Positions 1 to 7,725 of a stretch of 14,745 nt of DNA are shown piece by piece. The position numbers were made by a program, and so were the translations under genes. Positions within the stretch are counted from its first letter, which is position 1. Each line of letters starts with the position of its first letter. Source of the DNA: Candidatus Poribacteria bacterium (GTDB lineage: Bacteria; Poribacteria; WGA-4E; UBA9662); the NCBI GenBank assembly GCA_002699335.1, contig PACG01000065.1, positions 23,096 to 37,840 of the forward strand. The letters are read 5' to 3'. Under the pieces are notes generated by a model. That model saw only the letters and a list, made by a program, of their open reading frames with translations, was not told the origin of the DNA and did no database searches.

Positions 1-118
1 GTGTTAGGTGGTTTTCTTTGGTCTTGATCAACGATCGGAAATCGTGTCCATCGTTACCTGATCCAGTTCGATTGACATTATACCAATCTCGGCCGCCACC
101 ATACTTTTTTTTCAGCAT
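1..118 (-). CDS. Possible partial open frame at the left edge, unknown
   Basis: An ATG at 118 directly follows an in-frame TAG and opens a frame of about 39 codons that runs off the window edge without a stop. The start of the peptide is MLKKKYGGGRDWYNV, rich in Gly, Lys and Asn. A GGGG run lies a few bases upstream and could serve as a weak ribosome-binding site. I do not recognise the sequence. It could be the 5' end of a real gene, or a chance open stretch in a decayed region, since the neighbouring 165-681 segment looks broken. Confidence 0.25.
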   Translation of the reverse strand, partial: MLKKKYGGGRDWYNVNRTGSGNDGHDFRSLIKTKENHLT

Positions 119-164
119 CTAGGCCCCGTTTATCTATTTTTAAGTTTTCGGAATACAGGTGTTG

Positions 165-681
165 CTACACTCTTTGTTGATCTAAATGAAAAGCCCTGTC
201 AATAGGGGCGAAACATAGCCCTGATTTTTGACTAACGAGACCTTGGAGGCCAGCTCCAAAGTAAACCATGCTGCTGATTTGAGCGGTATAACACATTAAG
301 CAGTTATCAGTGAAAACGAAATCGCCTGATTCTATGCTATCTGATGGTGAAACACCGTAGACGGGTACTATTTCGTTATGTTTCCACAGGACCGAAATGA
401 CATTGTGACGAGAAGCCTGATCGGAGTTCCAAACAGACCGGGGCAACCGACTGTCGGTCAACATCTTTTTGGAATACTAAAGACGTCGATACCGCTACAG
501 ATCTCAGTGAAAAAATCGTAGCGACCCTGAAGGCGTTCTTGTACATCGCAAGGATCTGCTTCTCGAATAGCATAACGGAAGGAAGTTAGTTCGTCGCTTC
601 GTTGTATTGGCAGTAGCGATGTTTTAGACAGGAAACGATAAAAACGACTGCCAGGATCAAAAGAGGATGTCGATTACACAT
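165..681 (-). pseudogene. Broken-looking coding region, lipoprotein-like start, unknown family
   Basis: Three minus-strand frames overlap in series. Frame A (681-586) begins with ATG 8 nt after GGAG and encodes a 31-residue peptide with a hydrophobic core and lipobox-like IVSC at residues 15-18, then stops. Frame B is open from 673 to 458 and reads like ordinary protein (charged, aromatic, e.g. FRYAIREADPCDVQERL). Frame C (464-165) encodes 99 residues ending at TAA. B passes into C at a run of five A (466-470), where a one-base indel would join them. The simplest reading is a small secreted or lipid-anchored protein of about 150-170 residues disrupted by frameshifts, or by assembly error in the A run. 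No family is recognised. Chance overlap of open frames is a real alternative. Confidence 0.3.
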
Positions 682-947
682 CAGTTTCTCTCCCAATTTT
701 TTTATTTGCAGTAGAAGGTTTAATGCAAAGTATGATCCATTTGCGAGGTGGTTTGAGTCGATTAGCGATTAAGCAATACTGCACAATGAAGGTAGTGTCT
801 ATACAACTGCGGTAGGCGGAAAAAAGATTAACTTGGAAGTAGCTGTTGCGATATTTTTGTAGCAGTAAGACACTAATGCGGCAACTTCACCTTCAGTCGC
901 GGTTATGGGGGAGTTGACAGGTTTAGAACTGGATTCCTGAGAGAACT
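682..947. other. Intergenic stretch, no convincing gene or terminator
   Basis: This is the DNA between the ABC exporter stop codon and the broken coding region. One minus-strand frame stays open past the ABC stop, in another frame, to a TAG at 799-801 (about 45 codons), but it has no start codon with a ribosome-binding site and no recognisable motif. I see no tRNA, no hairpin followed by a T-run, and no clear promoter. The exporter operon therefore lacks a visible intrinsic terminator here. Confidence 0.4.
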
Positions 948-2783
948 TTAGGCTACGTCTTGGTCTTTGTATTGAAGTTGGTAGAGCCGGTAGTACAATC
1001 CCCGTTGACGGAGCAGGTCGTTGTGCGTACCCGTTTCTTGCAACTGCCCCCGGCGCATAACCAGGATCTTATCGGCGTTTTGGATAGTTGATAGACGGTG
1101 GGCGATGGCGATGGTGGTTCGGTCTTTCATCAACCGTGCCAGAGCATCCTGAATCAGTTGTTCGGTTTCGGTGTCCACACTTGAAGTGGCTTCGTCCAGA
1201 ATCAAGATGGCTGGATCGTGGGCCAGAGCACGGGCAAAGGCGACCAACTGCTTTTGCCCTACTGATAACCCACTTCCGCCCTCCTTCACTTCCGTTCGAT
1301 ATCGATCAGGCAACTGAGAGACAAAGTGATCTAAATGGACCTCTTTGGCAACAGAGGCAACTTGTTGGGTAGAAATTTGTGGATTCTTTAAACTGATATT
1401 ATTCTCAATGTTACCGCTGAATAAAAAAATATCTTGTTGGATTAGGCCTATTTGGCGGCGGAGAGCCTCCATTTGAAGCGTTCGGATATCCTGTCCATCA
1501 ATTAGGATTTCCCCCCGATTAACTTCATAAAAACGACACAATAGATTGATGATCGAAGTTTTTCCGGCTCCAGTTGCTCCGACAATTGCTACTTTCTCTC
1601 CGGCCTTGATTTCGAAAGAGATGTCACGAAGCACATAGTCGTCCGGGTTATAGGCAAACCAGACATGACGAAACTCGATTGCACTTGGTGTTGTTGGATC
1701 GACCGATTCAGGCTGCGCAATCTTATTCTGAACTTTTGCCCTTGAACCTAATTGAGGAGAATCTACGATTTTAGGTTGGGTATCCAGCAAATCGAACACC
1801 CGTTCGGAGGAGGCCATTGCATTTTGGAAGATGGTATATTTCTCGCTCAATTCCCGGATCGGCCAAAATAGACGTCGAGCATATTCGAGAAAGGCGATTA
1901 GTGCACCGAAGGTCAGCGTGTTTTGAATAATTTGGCCGCCACCATACCAGATAACCACCGAAGTAGCCAAGGCAGCCGTCACCTCGATCATAGGGAAGAA
2001 GACCGAAAAGTAAAAAATCGCCCGGATACTGGCTCCAAAGTAATCTTGGTTTCGCCGATCAAACTGTTTAAAATTACGCTGTTCACGCGTAAAGAGTTGG
2101 ATGGTCGTCATGCCACTGATACTTTCCTGCAAAAAGGAGTTGATCTGTGCTAGGAACTTTCGTTGATCGCGGAAAGCGCGGCGAGAGTAGATCTGGTAAA
2201 CGAAGGTTATACCGAAGATAATCGGAAATACCACAAAAGTAGCCAAAGCCAACTGCCAGTTAATCTGGAGCATGACACCGATAATGCCAAAAACTGTCAG
2301 TAGGTTAGCGAAAACGGTAATAATCCCATAAGCATACAACTCGTTTAGACGGGTGATATCACCCATGACACGCGTCATCAGCCGCCCCACCGGGGTGCGG
2401 TCAAAGAAGCCGACCTCCAGTTTCTGCAAATGAGAAAACACTTGGTTGCGGAGGTCGTAGGTGATCTTCTTACCTAACATCTCTAAACGGAAGGTTTCAA
2501 TATAGGCGAAAAAAAACTCCAGTACGATCAGTCCGACCAGAATTCCAATGATGTTTTTCAGACCATCCAGTTGGCGGGGTCGAATATGGTTGTCAATAGC
2601 GATTTTGATCAGGTAGGGGACAGCCAGACGAGTAGCGGTCGACAAAACGGTCACCAACATAATCATGATCACCTCTAGTCGATACGGCTTCAGGTATCCG
2701 ATCAATCGTTGCATCAAGACATGGTCGTAAACCTTACTAAGTTCGTCTTCTTCTTCACTGTATTCGTGTAAAGTACCGTGCAT
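948..2783 (-). CDS. Heterodimeric ABC exporter subunit, consensus-site half (YheH-like)
   Basis: This is a half-size ABC exporter (611 residues): an N-terminal six-helix transmembrane domain (about residues 30-320) fused to an ATP-binding domain (about 365-605). Walker A is GATGAGKTS (402-410), Walker B ends LILDE with catalytic Glu 531, and the switch His is H562. The ABC signature is LSVGQ (506-510) rather than LSGGQ. Known heterodimeric exporters of the YheH/YheI, BmrCD, LmrCD and TM287/288 type have one subunit with an altered signature and intact Walker B Glu, as here. Its Walker sites should pair with the partner's normal LSGGQ to form the active site. The ATG lies 3 nt after the partner's stop codon, with GGAG inside the end of that gene, so translation is probably coupled. 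Substrate (drug, lipid or peptide) cannot be read from sequence. Confidence 0.93.
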   Translation of the reverse strand: MHGTLHEYSEEEDELSKVYDHVLMQRLIGYLKPYRLEVIMIMLVTVLSTATRLAVPYLIKIAIDNHIRPRQLDGLKNIIGILVGLIVLEFFFAYIETFRLEMLGKKITYDLRNQVFSHLQKLEVGFFDRTPVGRLMTRVMGDITRLNELYAYGIITVFANLLTVFGIIGVMLQINWQLALATFVVFPIIFGITFVYQIYSRRAFRDQRKFLAQINSFLQESISGMTTIQLFTREQRNFKQFDRRNQDYFGASIRAIFYFSVFFPMIEVTAALATSVVIWYGGGQIIQNTLTFGALIAFLEYARRLFWPIRELSEKYTIFQNAMASSERVFDLLDTQPKIVDSPQLGSRAKVQNKIAQPESVDPTTPSAIEFRHVWFAYNPDDYVLRDISFEIKAGEKVAIVGATGAGKTSIINLLCRFYEVNRGEILIDGQDIRTLQMEALRRQIGLIQQDIFLFSGNIENNISLKNPQISTQQVASVAKEVHLDHFVSQLPDRYRTEVKEGGSGLSVGQKQLVAFARALAHDPAILILDEATSSVDTETEQLIQDALARLMKDRTTIAIAHRLSTIQNADKILVMRRGQLQETGTHNDLLRQRGLYYRLYQLQYKDQDVA

Positions 2784-2786
2784 TAA

Positions 2787-4529
2787 TTAGATGGTCTCCA
2801 TTGCTTCTATCTCTTCGACTAGCAACTGGCGTTGATGGATCTTGGCGTAGTGACTATCGTGTGCTAGCAGTTCGAGGTGCGTTCCCCGTTCGACAATTTC
2901 TCCATCCTCCAGGATAACAATTAGATCTGCTGACTTGACTGTTGAGACGCGATGGGAAATGATAATCGTTGTGCTATTGGACATCACCTGAGCCAAACGT
3001 TGCAAAATCGTATCTTCGGTATGGGTATCAACACTGGCAAAGGCATCGTCTAAAATCAGAATCTTCGGGTGCGTTAGAATGGCCCGGGCAATGGCGGTTC
3101 GCTGCCTCTGGCCACCCGAAAGAGTTTTGCCTTTCTCACCGACGAAAGTTTCCAGTTGGTCGGGAAACTCATCAATTTGTGCCAGTAGATCTACGCTGTG
3201 TGCCGAGGCTTTAATTTCGGTTTCTGAGGTGACATCTACACCAAACGCAATATTGTTTTTCAGTAAATCGGAGAATAAGAAGGCTTCTTGTTGTACCACA
3301 CCGATCTGAGACCTCAGCGTTTTTAGCGGCAGTTGGCAGATGTCAATTCCGTCGATGAACAGAGATCCAACTTCCACGTTGAAGATACGGGGAATCAGGT
3401 TGGCCAACGTCGATTTCCCACATCCGGTACTACCGATAATGGCTACCGTTGAACCGACCGGGATCTTGAGGTTAATGTTCTTCAGTATTGGTGGTAGATT
3501 GGGATAAGAAAAGGTCAAATTTCGAAATTCAACTTCCCCTCTAATTTGGCTGATATCGTGTCGAACGTCCGGTCCATCTGTAATCAAGGATGGAGTATCC
3601 AAGATAGCGTAAATCCGATCCATTGAGGCCGACCCCTGCGCAAAACGGTTGATGATAAAGCCCAACATGATCATCGGCCGGGTCAGCATAGCCAGGTAAG
3701 CGGTAAAGGCCACAAAATCGCCAATAGTGATTTTGGCTTCCATCACATGGATACCACCGACCCACAGCAAAATGATAGTCCCAATGCCAGGTAATAGGCG
3801 AAATAAGGGAAATAAGATCGCTTCAAGCCGATAGAAAACCCGATTTAGATCGACAAAGCGTTGACTCCGTTGGTCAAAATCCTGAAGTTCTCGTCGCTCC
3901 AGATTATAGGCTTTGACAATTCTTGCACCCAACAGATTTTCTTGAACTTTGGTGTTCATATCGGCAAATCCCTCTTGGATTGTCTCGTACATATCGTGCA
4001 GACGACCTGTCATCTGTTGAACCACAATTGCCAATAGAGGATAAGGCAGCAGGGCCAGCAATGTTAGCTTGACATCAATCTGGAGCATAATCACCAGGGC
4101 CATAAAAAAGAAGACAGTCGAATCCACTATAAAAACAATGGCGAATCCGATCAACCGCCGAATTGACTCCAGGTCATTGGTAGCGCGTGACATCAAATCA
4201 CCCGTACTCTCGTCATCAAAATAGGACTTGGACATCTTTTGGAGATGTTGAAAAAGATTGTTTCTGAGGTCGTACTCGATCCGAACAGCTAAGCCACCGA
4301 TCAAGCGTCGATAGCCGAAACGGAAAACTCCGGCCACTAAGGCCAATCCTAACAGACCAGCCGCATAGTAAGTGATTTCACGCTGGGTTATGGTCGCAAA
4401 ATTTTTCTCAAGATCGTTGATCAGCAATTTCAAGAGCCAGGGGCTGACCAGAATTGCTATATTGGTCAGGAAGACCATCACCGTACAGACGAAGATCATC
4501 CATTTATGTTGTGCAGCGTAGTGAGCCAA
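2787..4529 (-). CDS. Heterodimeric ABC exporter subunit, degenerate-site half (YheI-like)
   Basis: This half-size ABC exporter (580 residues from TTG) has a transmembrane domain at about residues 8-300 and an ATPase domain at about 330-575. Walker A is GSTGCGKST (366-374), the signature is canonical LSGGQRQR (470-477), and the switch His is H526. Walker B reads LILDD, so the catalytic Glu is replaced by Asp 495, the hallmark of the degenerate ATP site in heterodimeric exporters. It is first in the two-gene operon. The start is unclear: TTG at 4529 has no ribosome-binding site. The frame is open upstream, and residues there (IRNLKRLAHY) extend the usual family N-terminus. An ATC codon at 4547-4545 lies 6 nt after GGAG (4557-4554). 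No in-frame ATG or GTG exists before the upstream TAG. Confidence 0.92.
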   Translation of the reverse strand: MAHYAAQHKWMIFVCTVMVFLTNIAILVSPWLLKLLINDLEKNFATITQREITYYAAGLLGLALVAGVFRFGYRRLIGGLAVRIEYDLRNNLFQHLQKMSKSYFDDESTGDLMSRATNDLESIRRLIGFAIVFIVDSTVFFFMALVIMLQIDVKLTLLALLPYPLLAIVVQQMTGRLHDMYETIQEGFADMNTKVQENLLGARIVKAYNLERRELQDFDQRSQRFVDLNRVFYRLEAILFPLFRLLPGIGTIILLWVGGIHVMEAKITIGDFVAFTAYLAMLTRPMIMLGFIINRFAQGSASMDRIYAILDTPSLITDGPDVRHDISQIRGEVEFRNLTFSYPNLPPILKNINLKIPVGSTVAIIGSTGCGKSTLANLIPRIFNVEVGSLFIDGIDICQLPLKTLRSQIGVVQQEAFLFSDLLKNNIAFGVDVTSETEIKASAHSVDLLAQIDEFPDQLETFVGEKGKTLSGGQRQRTAIARAILTHPKILILDDAFASVDTHTEDTILQRLAQVMSNSTTIIISHRVSTVKSADLIVILEDGEIVERGTHLELLAHDSHYAKIHQRQLLVEEIEAMETI

Positions 4530-4713
4530 TCGCTTTAGGTTGCGGATATGAGGCTCCTGGTTGGGAGAGGTGGTGTTGTTAAGGGGGTGACGAGGGTTGG
4601 ATTGGGCCTTTGCAAGGCAGATTAGATCCGTCTAGTTGAGGTGAAAACGGTTTCTTCTAATATAGTCTGGCGTACCCATTTACAGATTAGCACCGTTACT
4701 CTACTTTGTGGGC

Positions 4714-4742
4714 AGGATACCAAAGTTAGTCGACGCTGTCAA
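4714..4742 (-). promoter_or_regulatory. Sigma-70-type promoter for the ABC exporter operon
   Basis: Reading the minus strand, a perfect TTGACA (4742-4737) is followed by a 17-base spacer and TATCCT (4719-4714, 4 of 6 consensus). Transcription would start near 4707, giving a 5' leader of roughly 160-180 nt before the first exporter gene. Confidence 0.55.
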
Positions 4743-4808
4743 GGCTGAGTTGTTCACGGTTAGCGCCGCCCATGCGAATGAACTGAAGTCGTCGGCGGTA
4801 GATTGTCG

Positions 4809-4838
4809 TTGAGCCACTCTTTTGGCTCGTGTTATAAT
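4809..4838 (+). promoter_or_regulatory. cca: Extended -10 promoter of the cca operon
   Basis: The -10 is a perfect TATAAT (4833-4838) preceded by TG at 4830-4831, the extended -10 form. A partial -35, TTGAGC, lies at 4809-4814 with an 18-base spacer. The predicted transcription start is about 4844-4846, immediately before the ATG at 4847, which implies a leaderless or nearly leaderless message. Confidence 0.65.
4811..4828. repeat. Perfect palindrome in the cca promoter, candidate operator
   Basis: GAGCCA (4811-4816), a six-base loop CTCTTT, and TGGCTC (4823-4828) form a perfect 6-bp inverted repeat between and over the promoter elements. No T-run follows on either strand, so it does not look like an intrinsic terminator. 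A dimeric regulator site is possible. Confidence 0.4.
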
Positions 4839-4846
4839 TTTATGTC

Positions 4847-6022
4847 ATGTTCTGTGAAATCGCCAACCCATTTATTCGCCGGATCTTGCAAGAAGTGGGG
4901 TTGGTTGCAGGCTCAATGCGTCCCTATGTAGTCGGCGGCTTTGTCCGCGATAGCCTAATGGGCAAGGAAAGCCAGGATCTGGATGTTGTGGTCGAATCCT
5001 CCGGTAGCCACAACGGCATTACGTTGGCACAAAAATTAGCCGATAAATGGCAGGTAGATGTCAAGTCACACCAAGACTTTGGAACCGCTACCGTCAACCA
5101 CCCGGAGGGTTTGAAGATCGACTTTGTCACCGCCCGTTGCGAAACCTACACCCAAGCTGGGATTTTACCCACTGTGAAGTTTAGCCAAATTACCGACGAT
5201 CTGTGGCGGCGAGATTTTTCGGTCAATGCTATTGCTATTTCGCTGTCATCCGATCAGTTTGAGCAGGTCCTGGATCCGACGAATGGAATTGCGGATTTAG
5301 AAGGTAAGCGAATTCGTGTTCTTCATGCGGAAAGTTTTTCCGACGACCCAACCCGGATTTTCCGTGCTCTTCGATATGCCGTGCGCTTCCAATTTCAGAT
5401 TGAAACGGAAACTGAGAAACTGATGCAATCCGCCATTGACCGGATAGGGATCCTTAGCGATGCCCGAATTAGAAACGAAATTGAACGCATCTTTCAGGAA
5501 GCCTGCGTGGTGGAAATCATGCAGTGGTTGTCAGCGTTAGGAATATGTCAAGCCATTTGCCCCCAGTGGCAACTCCCCTCCGACTTTGAAAGTATCTGGC
5601 ATAATCTTCAGTCTCACCTGGAGTGGGCGGAGCGTCATCTGGATAATGATGTACTCAACGCTGAAGCCTTACCCTGGATGGCATTAAATCTGCCGTCAAC
5701 AGGCCAAGAACGACTCTCACTACCCGGTCGACTGAGACAAAAGTTAGTTGCACATAAAGAATTGGCCCAGAGATTGCTATACGAACCATTAACACCGATG
5801 ATGAAACCGAGCCAGATCTATCAGTTTTTGAAACCGCATCCAATAGAAGCTTTGGTCTATCATTTGCCGCAGCCACAAATCGAGCAGTACTTGACACAGT
5901 TAAGGCGGATAAAACCTAATAAGACGGGAAACGACCTGATCGCAGATGGGTGGACCGCAGGACCAAACTTAGCGCAAGCACTATGGGAAGATTTCGCCCG
6001 ACAGCTGGATAAGTGTGGTTAA
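4847..6022 (+). CDS. cca: CCA-adding enzyme / poly(A) polymerase family tRNA nucleotidyltransferase
   Basis: This is a class II tRNA nucleotidyltransferase of 391 residues that would add or repair the 3' CCA end of tRNAs in the cytoplasm. The head domain shows VGGFVRD (29-35), the metal-binding DLD (44-46) and RRDF (121-124), which helps select the ribonucleotide. The neck motif DPTRIFRALRYAVRF (167-181) follows. The C-terminal half is diverged and has no HD-phosphohydrolase motif. A pure poly(A) polymerase cannot be excluded from sequence alone. The ATG at 4847 is the only start before an in-frame TAA at 4835, and no ribosome-binding site precedes it. With the promoter ending at 4838, leaderless translation is likely. 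The next gene begins directly after its stop. Confidence 0.9.
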   Translation: MFCEIANPFIRRILQEVGLVAGSMRPYVVGGFVRDSLMGKESQDLDVVVESSGSHNGITLAQKLADKWQVDVKSHQDFGTATVNHPEGLKIDFVTARCETYTQAGILPTVKFSQITDDLWRRDFSVNAIAISLSSDQFEQVLDPTNGIADLEGKRIRVLHAESFSDDPTRIFRALRYAVRFQFQIETETEKLMQSAIDRIGILSDARIRNEIERIFQEACVVEIMQWLSALGICQAICPQWQLPSDFESIWHNLQSHLEWAERHLDNDVLNAEALPWMALNLPSTGQERLSLPGRLRQKLVAHKELAQRLLYEPLTPMMKPSQIYQFLKPHPIEALVYHLPQPQIEQYLTQLRRIKPNKTGNDLIADGWTAGPNLAQALWEDFARQLDKCG

Positions 6023-6703
6023 GTGATGGGGGCATTCAATCCGTTTGAAGCTATTATACACGTGGTTCAATTTATCTTGTTATTGACTTTTCATGAATGG
6101 GCACATGCCAAGTCGGCAAATATGCTGGGGGACCCAACAGCTAGAAATCTCGGAAGAATGTCATTAAATCCGGCAGTTCATATAGATATCCTTGGGACAA
6201 TCATTCTTCCCTTGATTGGATCACTAGGTGGTATTTTCTTCGGCTGGGCCAAACCTGTACCGGTGGATCCACGAAATTTGCGGCAACCCAAAAGGGATAT
6301 GATGCTGATTGCAGGAGCCGGTCCCGCAATTAATATCTTTTGTGCCTTTTTAATTTTTGCCTTGGCACGAGTTTTACAAGAAACAGGACTGCTATCGAGT
6401 GCGAGCATCTCAAGACTGATTAAGGTGATGTTACTACAAACGGCCTTTTTTAGCGTTATCTTAGCGGTGTTCAATATGTTACCGCTTTATCCATTGGACG
6501 GTTATAGCGTTGTTTATGGCCTACTGCCGCCGCGAGCAGCCCGAAAATTTGCTAGCTATCAACAATACGGAATGCCAATTTTGATGATGCTGATATTTGT
6601 ACCGCACCTGTTTCACCTACCGAGTCCACTTAGGCTAGTCGCATCCGCTGCGCAGGTAATCTGGAGTTTTTTGGGAATGCTCGTCGGTTATTCATGGACT
6701 TAG
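6023..6703 (+). CDS. M50-family site-2-type membrane metalloprotease
   Basis: This is an integral-membrane zinc protease of 226 residues, counted from the GTG at 6023. The zinc motif HEWAH lies at residues 24-28 (HExxH), and the second metal-ligand motif is NMLPLYPLDG (151-160, with Asp 159). A GxGP motif (98-101) lies in the middle hydrophobic segment, and four to six membrane segments are apparent. It matches the small M50 group without a PDZ domain that commonly precedes trpS and scpAB in bacteria. Its substrate is unknown, but such proteases cut membrane-embedded regulators. The GTG at 6023 abuts the cca stop and an ATG follows at 6026; neither has a strong ribosome-binding site, so translation is probably coupled to cca. 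Confidence 0.9.
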   Translation: MMGAFNPFEAIIHVVQFILLLTFHEWAHAKSANMLGDPTARNLGRMSLNPAVHIDILGTIILPLIGSLGGIFFGWAKPVPVDPRNLRQPKRDMMLIAGAGPAINIFCAFLIFALARVLQETGLLSSASISRLIKVMLLQTAFFSVILAVFNMLPLYPLDGYSVVYGLLPPRAARKFASYQQYGMPILMMLIFVPHLFHLPSPLRLVASAAQVIWSFLGMLVGYSWT

Positions 6704-6739
6704 GATTGGCAGAAATTTGAATTAGAAGAGAGAAGAATT

Positions 6740-7702
6740 ATGAGAGTCTTATCTGGGATTCAACCGTCAGGCAATTTGCACATCGGCAACTATTTTGCTA
6801 TGATGCAGCCAGCAATTGAGCTACAGGAAGAACACGAAGCCTATATCTTCATCGCTAATTACCATTCGTTGACAACGGTGCGTGAAGCTGAACTGCTGCG
6901 AACTTTAACACTGGATGTTGCCCTCGATTTTCTGGCTTGTGGCCTCGATCCAGAAAAAACCGTTTTCTATCGGCAGAGTGACGTACCGGAAGTTACCGAA
7001 CTAACTTGGTTACTGTCGATTATCACCCCGATGGGGTTGCTGGAACGATGTCACGCTTACAAAGATAAAATCGCCAAGGGGCTATCAGCAGACCACGGAC
7101 TGTTTGCCTATCCTGTGCTGATGGCAGCGGATATTCTTGCGGTTCAGTCCAATCTAGTACCGGTTGGACAAGACCAGAAGCAACACGTCGAAGTGACCCG
7201 AGATTTGGCCATTAAGTTCAACCATGAGTATGAAGACGTTTTCACCATCCCGGAGTCACAAATTCAAGAAAATGTGGCTGTGATTCCGGGCACAGATGGG
7301 CAAAAAATGTCTAAATCGTACGGTAATACGATTGATATTTTCAGTTCAAAAAAGAAGGTCCGCCAAAGTATTATGCGAATTGTGACCGATAGTAAAACCT
7401 TGGAAGAGGCGAAAGTCCCTGATACCTGTAATATCTTCGCCCTGTACAAGCTGTTTGCCACTGAAAGCGAGTGCCAGGATTTAGCTGATCGTTACCGGGC
7501 TGGTGGCATGGGCTACGGTGATGCCAAAAAAGAATTGTTGGCCAAGTTTGAGGCGCATTTTGCACCGATGCGGGCTAAACGAGAAGACCTAGAAAAGAAT
7601 CTGGACTATGTGGAATCCGTTCTGGCCGACGGTGCAGAACGGGCTCGTGCCACTATCATCCCAACGCTAGATGCCGCCCGAACTGCCATGGGACTAGCTT
7701 AA
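6740..7702 (+). CDS. trpS: Tryptophanyl-tRNA synthetase
   Basis: This class I aminoacyl-tRNA synthetase of 320 residues charges tRNA-Trp in the cytoplasm. The nucleotide-binding motif is HIGN (14-17) within SGIQPSGNLHIGNY, and the second motif is KMSKS (189-193) within GTDGQKMSKSYGN. Length matches the family's usual 320-340 residues. The ATG is preceded by a purine-rich AAGAGAGAAGAA stretch. It lies 36 nt after the M50 protease gene and 23 nt before scpA, a gene order seen widely in bacteria. Nothing unusual is seen; no T-box-like leader precedes it. Confidence 0.97.
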   Translation: MRVLSGIQPSGNLHIGNYFAMMQPAIELQEEHEAYIFIANYHSLTTVREAELLRTLTLDVALDFLACGLDPEKTVFYRQSDVPEVTELTWLLSIITPMGLLERCHAYKDKIAKGLSADHGLFAYPVLMAADILAVQSNLVPVGQDQKQHVEVTRDLAIKFNHEYEDVFTIPESQIQENVAVIPGTDGQKMSKSYGNTIDIFSSKKKVRQSIMRIVTDSKTLEEAKVPDTCNIFALYKLFATESECQDLADRYRAGGMGYGDAKKELLAKFEAHFAPMRAKREDLEKNLDYVESVLADGAERARATIIPTLDAARTAMGLA

Positions 7703-7725
7703 GCTTACGCTAACTAGGATATGTC

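Larger units (their letters stand above)
4530..4846. other. Divergent intergenic region between exporter and cca operons
   Basis: About 317 bases separate the two divergent operons. The region contains a minus-strand promoter for the ABC operon, a long leader for that transcript, and at its right end a plus-strand extended -10 promoter for cca with a palindrome. A second weak minus-strand -10-like TATATT lies at 4659-4664, without a good -35. No tRNA, riboswitch fold or small gene was recognised in the leader. Confidence 0.5.

Noticed and set aside
466..470. Programmed -1 frameshift at the A5 run joining frames B and C.
   Set aside because: The run is too short for the standard A-AAA-AAG slippery heptamer, and the gene has another frame break upstream, so decay or sequence error is more likely.
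1088..1372. A 94-residue plus-strand open frame inside the exporter gene, and other frames opposite known genes such as 12421-12696 and 13778-14128.
   Set aside because: They lie opposite or out of frame with well-supported genes, have no ribosome-binding site of note and no recognisable motif.
91..1947. A 14-base direct repeat, GGCCGCCACCATAC, at 91-104 and 1934-1947.
   Set aside because: One such match is expected by chance in a window this long. Both copies simply encode Tyr-Gly-Gly-Gly on the minus strand, and no flanking similarity was seen.
4530..4846. A tRNA or structured RNA gene in the divergent intergenic region.
   Set aside because: No T-loop-like sequence (GTTCRAxxC) or cloverleaf pairing was seen on either strand.
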